In this document: piece by piece, positions 12,565-15,274 of the stretch
How positions within the stretch are numbered: position 1 is the stretch's first letter
How the letters are laid out: every line of letters begins with the position of its first letter
Notes under the pieces: model-generated
What the model was told of the DNA's origin: nothing
What the model saw: only the letters and a program-made list of their open reading frames with translations
Database searches by the model: none
Assembly: GCA_023406985.1 (NCBI GenBank)
Contig: JAEXTK010000096.1
Location: 1 to 15,274, forward strand
Reading direction: 5' to 3'
From: Spirochaetota bacterium
Lineage (GTDB): Bacteria; Spirochaetota; Spirochaetia; Treponematales; Breznakiellaceae
DNA length: 15,274 nt
Position numbers and translations under genes: made by a program

Positions 12565-13614
12565 ATGCTCAAGCACCTTTCCGAATATCTCCGCGACTAC
12601 TACGGCCCGTTCCGGCTCCTCGGCTCGAACCTCGTGCTCATCCTGCTCTCCGTCTACGCCGCGTTCGCCGCGTCGGTCCTGCTCCTGCCGAAGCTCGCCC
12701 ACGGCTTCCCCCGCGACCGCGGCAGGGAATTCAGCGTCGGCGCCCAGGCTTCCGTCGGCAAGCCCACGGGAACCGGCCTCGTGTTCATCTGCGTCTTCGC
12801 CGTCGTCACCCTCCTCGCGACGCCCCTCAACGCGAGCCAGATGGCCCTCCTCGTCCTCACCCTCCTCGCGATGCTGAGCGGCTTCCTGGACGACCGCGCC
12901 GAGAAACCCTGGGGAGAATACCGCAAGGCGCTCATCGACCTGATCCTCTCCCTCGCGGCCTCGCTCGCCCTCTTCTACCTCCGCAAGCCCGTCTTCTGGC
13001 TGCCCTTCGTCGAAGGACCGATCTCCATCGGCCCGGTCGCCTTCATCGCGGTCTCCACGATGGTGATCTGGGTCTCCATCAACACGACGAACTGCTCGGA
13101 CGGCGTGGACGGCCTGTCGGGAACCCTCGTCCTCATGGCGCTCCTGGTCCTCGGCGTACTCTTCTACTTCGTCCTCGGCCACGTGGGCATCTCCACCTAC
13201 CTGCTCGTGCCCCACGTCCGCGACGGCGCGGGCTGGGCGATCATGACCTTCGCCCTCGCGGGATCCCTCCTCGGCTACCTCTGGCACAACGCCTATCCGA
13301 GCTCGCTCCTCATGGGGGACGCGGGCTCCCGCGCCCTCGGCTTCTTCATCGGCGCCTGCGTCATGGCCCTCGGGAACCCCGCCCTCCTCGTGGCGGTGGC
13401 CTGCATCATCCTGATCAACGGAGGGACGGGCCTCGTCAAGGTGGCCCTCCTCCGCTTCTTCAAGATCAGGATCTTCGCCGACGTCCGCTTCCCCCTGCAC
13501 GACCACATGAAGAAGCACCGGGAATGGTCCTCCACCCAGATCCTCCTCAAGTACGTGATCATGCAGGTCCTGACGACCGCGGGCCTCATCGGCGTCATCT
13601 TCAAGGTGCGCTAG
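12565..13614 (+). CDS. mraY: Phospho-N-acetylmuramoyl-pentapeptide transferase
   Basis: Transfers phospho-MurNAc-pentapeptide from UDP to undecaprenyl phosphate, making lipid I on the inner membrane. 349 residues with about ten membrane helices. GKPTGTG (65-71), FLDD (107-110), INTTNCSDGVDGLSG (172-186), LLMGDAGSRALG (248-259) and PLHDH (310-314) are the polyprenyl-phosphate transferase motifs. They differ from the common MraY forms (NLTDGLDG, GDVGSLALG, PLHHHYE), which points to a divergent clade that I associate with spirochaetes. The start at 12565 has AGAGGT 4 bases upstream and the frame continues upstream without function. It stands alone here, not in a division/cell-wall cluster. A WecA-like role is the alternative; the PLHxH ending favours MraY. 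Confidence 0.87.
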   Translation: MLKHLSEYLRDYYGPFRLLGSNLVLILLSVYAAFAASVLLLPKLAHGFPRDRGREFSVGAQASVGKPTGTGLVFICVFAVVTLLATPLNASQMALLVLTLLAMLSGFLDDRAEKPWGEYRKALIDLILSLAASLALFYLRKPVFWLPFVEGPISIGPVAFIAVSTMVIWVSINTTNCSDGVDGLSGTLVLMALLVLGVLFYFVLGHVGISTYLLVPHVRDGAGWAIMTFALAGSLLGYLWHNAYPSSLLMGDAGSRALGFFIGACVMALGNPALLVAVACIILINGGTGLVKVALLRFFKIRIFADVRFPLHDHMKKHREWSSTQILLKYVIMQVLTTAGLIGVIFKVR

Positions 13615-14141
13615 GCTTCTTCCACCGCCTCGTACAGGTCGAAGACGAACGCGTTCCACTCCGGTTCGGCCGGGCCCGCCAGGAGTTCGGGAGTGCGCAC
13701 CTCCTCCAGCCACTGCCGCGGCGACCTCCGGAAGCGGGACCGCTCGACGGCGAGCGCGAGGCGGCTCCAGCTCCCCGGGAGATTCTCCGGCGATCCCCGG
13801 TGCTCGGCCACCGCGTAGAGGCCGCCCGGGAAATCCTTGAATTCGATGCCCTCGCCCGGCCCCGTCGCGCGCTCCGCGGCCGCGCCCGCCTCGCCTTCCA
13901 GCACGACCCACTGCTCGTAGCCGTAGTTCGGCGTCGCCGGCGTCGGGTTCGGGTTGTTGAAGCCGAAGAAGCGGCCGGCCGCGATCGGGAGCCCCCGGCG
14001 GCGCATCCACGCGAGGAGCGCGTCCCAGGCCGCGCCCTCCGGGTGCTCGCCGAAGCCGCGGGCCGCGGCGACGCGGAGCCGCTCCAGGCGCACGACGCGA
14101 AATCCTTCTTCGAGGGAACCGTTCTTTTTCGTCATCTCCAT
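13611..14141 (-). CDS. GyrI-like / AraC effector-binding domain protein
   Basis: A 176-residue stand-alone protein of the GyrI-like small-molecule-binding superfamily. RVVRLERLRVAAARGFGEHPEGAAWDALLAW near the N-terminus, then GRFFGFNNPNPTPATPNYGYEQWVVLEGE and IEFKDFPGGLYAVAEHRGSPENLPGSWSRL follow the duplicated beta-alpha-beta pattern of the family, including the 'GFNNP...YGYE' region. There is no DNA-binding domain. The ATG at 14141 has GGAGGT 6 bases upstream. It is divergent from a WYL regulator, a pairing common for such proteins, and its stop codon overlaps that of mraY. It may bind a drug or metabolite; relatives in the superfamily bind hydrophobic cations or hydrolyse cyclopropanoid compounds. 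Ligand unknown. Confidence 0.82.
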   Translation of the reverse strand: MEMTKKNGSLEEGFRVVRLERLRVAAARGFGEHPEGAAWDALLAWMRRRGLPIAAGRFFGFNNPNPTPATPNYGYEQWVVLEGEAGAAAERATGPGEGIEFKDFPGGLYAVAEHRGSPENLPGSWSRLALAVERSRFRRSPRQWLEEVRTPELLAGPAEPEWNAFVFDLYEAVEEA

Positions 14142-14198
14142 GATCGTACCTCCGTAAGCGTTTCGCGGCGATCCCGATGAACCGCCGGCCCGGCCGAG

Positions 14199-14216
14199 CG
14201 TGCGTATCATCGCACG
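14199..14216. promoter_or_regulatory. Inverted repeat between the GyrI-like and WYL genes
   Basis: CGTGCG and CGCACG (6-bp arms) flank TATCAT. It lies midway in the 126-bp divergent spacer, 17 bases upstream of the WYL -35 box. A candidate binding site for the WYL protein; a short repeat in high-GC DNA, so only tentative. Confidence 0.35.
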
Positions 14217-14232
14217 GTATCGCTGACATCCT

Positions 14233-14261
14233 TTGACAGCAATTCCGCCGAGGGCTACACT
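14233..14261 (+). promoter_or_regulatory. Leaderless promoter of the WYL regulator gene
   Basis: A perfect TTGACA (14233-14238), exactly 17 bases, then TACACT (14256-14261, 4 of 6). The -10 ends 6 bases before the ATG at 14268, so the transcript should begin at the start codon. The intervening CTCCCC is the opposite of a ribosome binding site. Confidence 0.72.
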
Positions 14262-14267
14262 CTCCCC

Positions 14268-15274
14268 ATGCGCGCCGATCGGCTCCTCAAACTCATGATG
14301 CTGCTCCAGGGACGCGGCAGGAAAACCGCCGCCGCCCTGAGCAGGGAACTCGAAGTGTCCGTACGGACCCTGTACCGGGACCTGCGCGCCCTGGAGGCCG
14401 CGGGGGTACCGCTCGTGGCCGAAAGCGGACCCGGCGGCGGCGTGGAACTCATGGAAGGTTTCCGGAGCGACCTCACCGGGCTCACCGAGCGGGAAGCCGA
14501 GGCCCTCTTCGCCCCGCTCACGAGCGGGCCCCTCGCCGCGCTCGGCATGGACGTGCCCCTCAAGGCCGCCCTCGCCAAACTCGCGGCCGGCTCGCCGTCC
14601 CGCCTCAAGGCGCGGGAAGAGAAGGCGCGGCGCCGCATCCTCCTGGACGTGGACGCCGATGACCGTCCGGAGACCGGAGAGCGGGCGGAGGAGCGGGACG
14701 CGGGAGGCGGCGTCCTCGCGACGCTCCGCGACGCCGTCATGGCCGGCCGCCGCGTCCGCCTGGTCCAGCTCCTCGCGCTCGGCCCCGTGCGCGATCAGCG
14801 CGTGCCGCGCGTCCTCGCCCCCTACGGCCTCGTCTGGTCGGGAGGCGCCTGGTACGCCGTCGGCGAGGCGGACGGCCGCCTCCGCGCCCTCCTCGCCGCG
14901 ACGGTCGTGGAGGCGGAAACCGTCCACGACGGTCCGGACGAGGGCCGCTTCGACATACCCGACGATTTCGAGCTCGCGGACTTCTGGAAGCGCGAGCGGG
15001 CGGCGGTCGCCGCCTTCCGGACGAGCTACCCGGTGACGCTCACGCTGCGGGAGGAAGCGGCGGGCTGGCTCGGGGAACCCTACGCGTCTCGGGCGGCGGC
15101 GCTCCTGGCCGCGGCGGCCGATCGGGAGGCCGCGGACGCGGAGGGTCCCCCGGCCATCGTCCTGCGCTTCTCCTCGGCCGAGGAAGCCCGGTCCCGGCTC
15201 GCGGCTCTCGGATCGGCCGCGACGGTGATCGCGCCGGCGGAACTGCGGACCGCCCTCGTCGACCTGGGGGAGGC
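14268..15274 (+). CDS. YafY-type HTH/WYL-domain transcriptional regulator, C-terminus outside window
   Basis: 335 codons are visible and the frame is open to the right edge; the family is usually 300-340 residues, so little is missing. The N-terminal helix-turn-helix (MRADRLLKLMMLLQGRGRKT, then SRELEVSVRTLYRDLRALEAAGVPL, 1-50) is classic HTH_11. GGGVELMEGF (57-65) is the usual beta-wing. The WYL domain is at about 150-235; its signature reads WYA (195-197) in SGGAWYAVGEADGRLRAL. WYL regulators sense ligands such as nucleic-acid or small-molecule effectors and often control an adjacent divergent gene, here the GyrI-like protein. A C-terminal region (about 245-335) follows. The start has no ribosome site but sits on a strong leaderless promoter. 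Confidence 0.9.
   Translation, partial: MRADRLLKLMMLLQGRGRKTAAALSRELEVSVRTLYRDLRALEAAGVPLVAESGPGGGVELMEGFRSDLTGLTEREAEALFAPLTSGPLAALGMDVPLKAALAKLAAGSPSRLKAREEKARRRILLDVDADDRPETGERAEERDAGGGVLATLRDAVMAGRRVRLVQLLALGPVRDQRVPRVLAPYGLVWSGGAWYAVGEADGRLRALLAATVVEAETVHDGPDEGRFDIPDDFELADFWKRERAAVAAFRTSYPVTLTLREEAAGWLGEPYASRAAALLAAAADREAADAEGPPAIVLRFSSAEEARSRLAALGSAATVIAPAELRTALVDLGE

Noticed and set aside
12562..14229. Long minus-strand frame opposite mraY rich in Glu/Asp/Arg
   Set aside because: Antisense shadow of mraY; composition is that of reverse-read membrane-protein codons.

Overview
The window is high-GC bacterial chromosome with 14 protein genes, tightly packed and mostly with ordinary codon use. 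The best taxonomic clue is protein character. The glutamyl-tRNA synthetase starts with the 'GLQHIGG' form of the HIGH motif, which I recall from Treponema/Borrelia enzymes. The MraY belongs to a divergent form (NCSDGVDG, GDAGS, PLHDH motifs) that I also associate with spirochaetes. I therefore infer a high-GC, free-living member of the Spirochaetota. This rests on recalled sequence similarity, not on a search. I see no tRNA, rRNA, CRISPR array or insertion sequence, and no gap above 300 bases without a gene.

Left part (1-3097): a sugar locus. A GH130 beta-mannoside phosphorylase and an AGE/cellobiose-2-epimerase-type epimerase (cut by the left edge) form a two-gene operon on the minus strand. 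A LacI-family repressor diverges from it. The shared 182-bp spacer carries a minus-strand promoter (TTGACA-16-TATGAT) with a GAAACCGGT operator placed at about +1, and a second, fully palindromic copy (GAAACCGGTTTC) just upstream of the phosphorylase ribosome binding site.

Middle-left (3154-5377): two small divergent cassettes. On the minus strand lie an alpha/beta hydrolase and then a TetR-type repressor. On the plus strand lie a 4-oxalocrotonate-tautomerase-like enzyme and then an HxlR-type regulator. The spacer between them holds a nested TACTAAT/ATTAGTA palindrome and a 40-bp imperfect palindrome at the tautomerase promoter. This looks like a stress- or xenobiotic-responsive module with two regulators.

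Centre (5374-12440), all minus strand: glnS (glutaminyl-tRNA synthetase), a membrane diguanylate cyclase, and a three-gene run gltX - arginase - DUF1846. The DUF1846 protein has no known function; it carries a P-loop-like GPGPGSGK motif and is closely linked to arginase.

Right part (12565-15274): mraY (peptidoglycan lipid I synthesis) on the plus strand, a GyrI-like effector-binding protein convergent to it, and a divergent WYL-domain transcription regulator cut by the right edge, probably only a few codons short.

A recurring feature is leaderless gene starts. gltX, the diguanylate cyclase gene and the WYL regulator each have a recognisable -10 box ending 6-8 bases before the start codon and no Shine-Dalgarno sequence; the HxlR gene is a weaker case. 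The other genes with a clear own promoter have good Shine-Dalgarno sites, so the genome appears to mix the two initiation modes.
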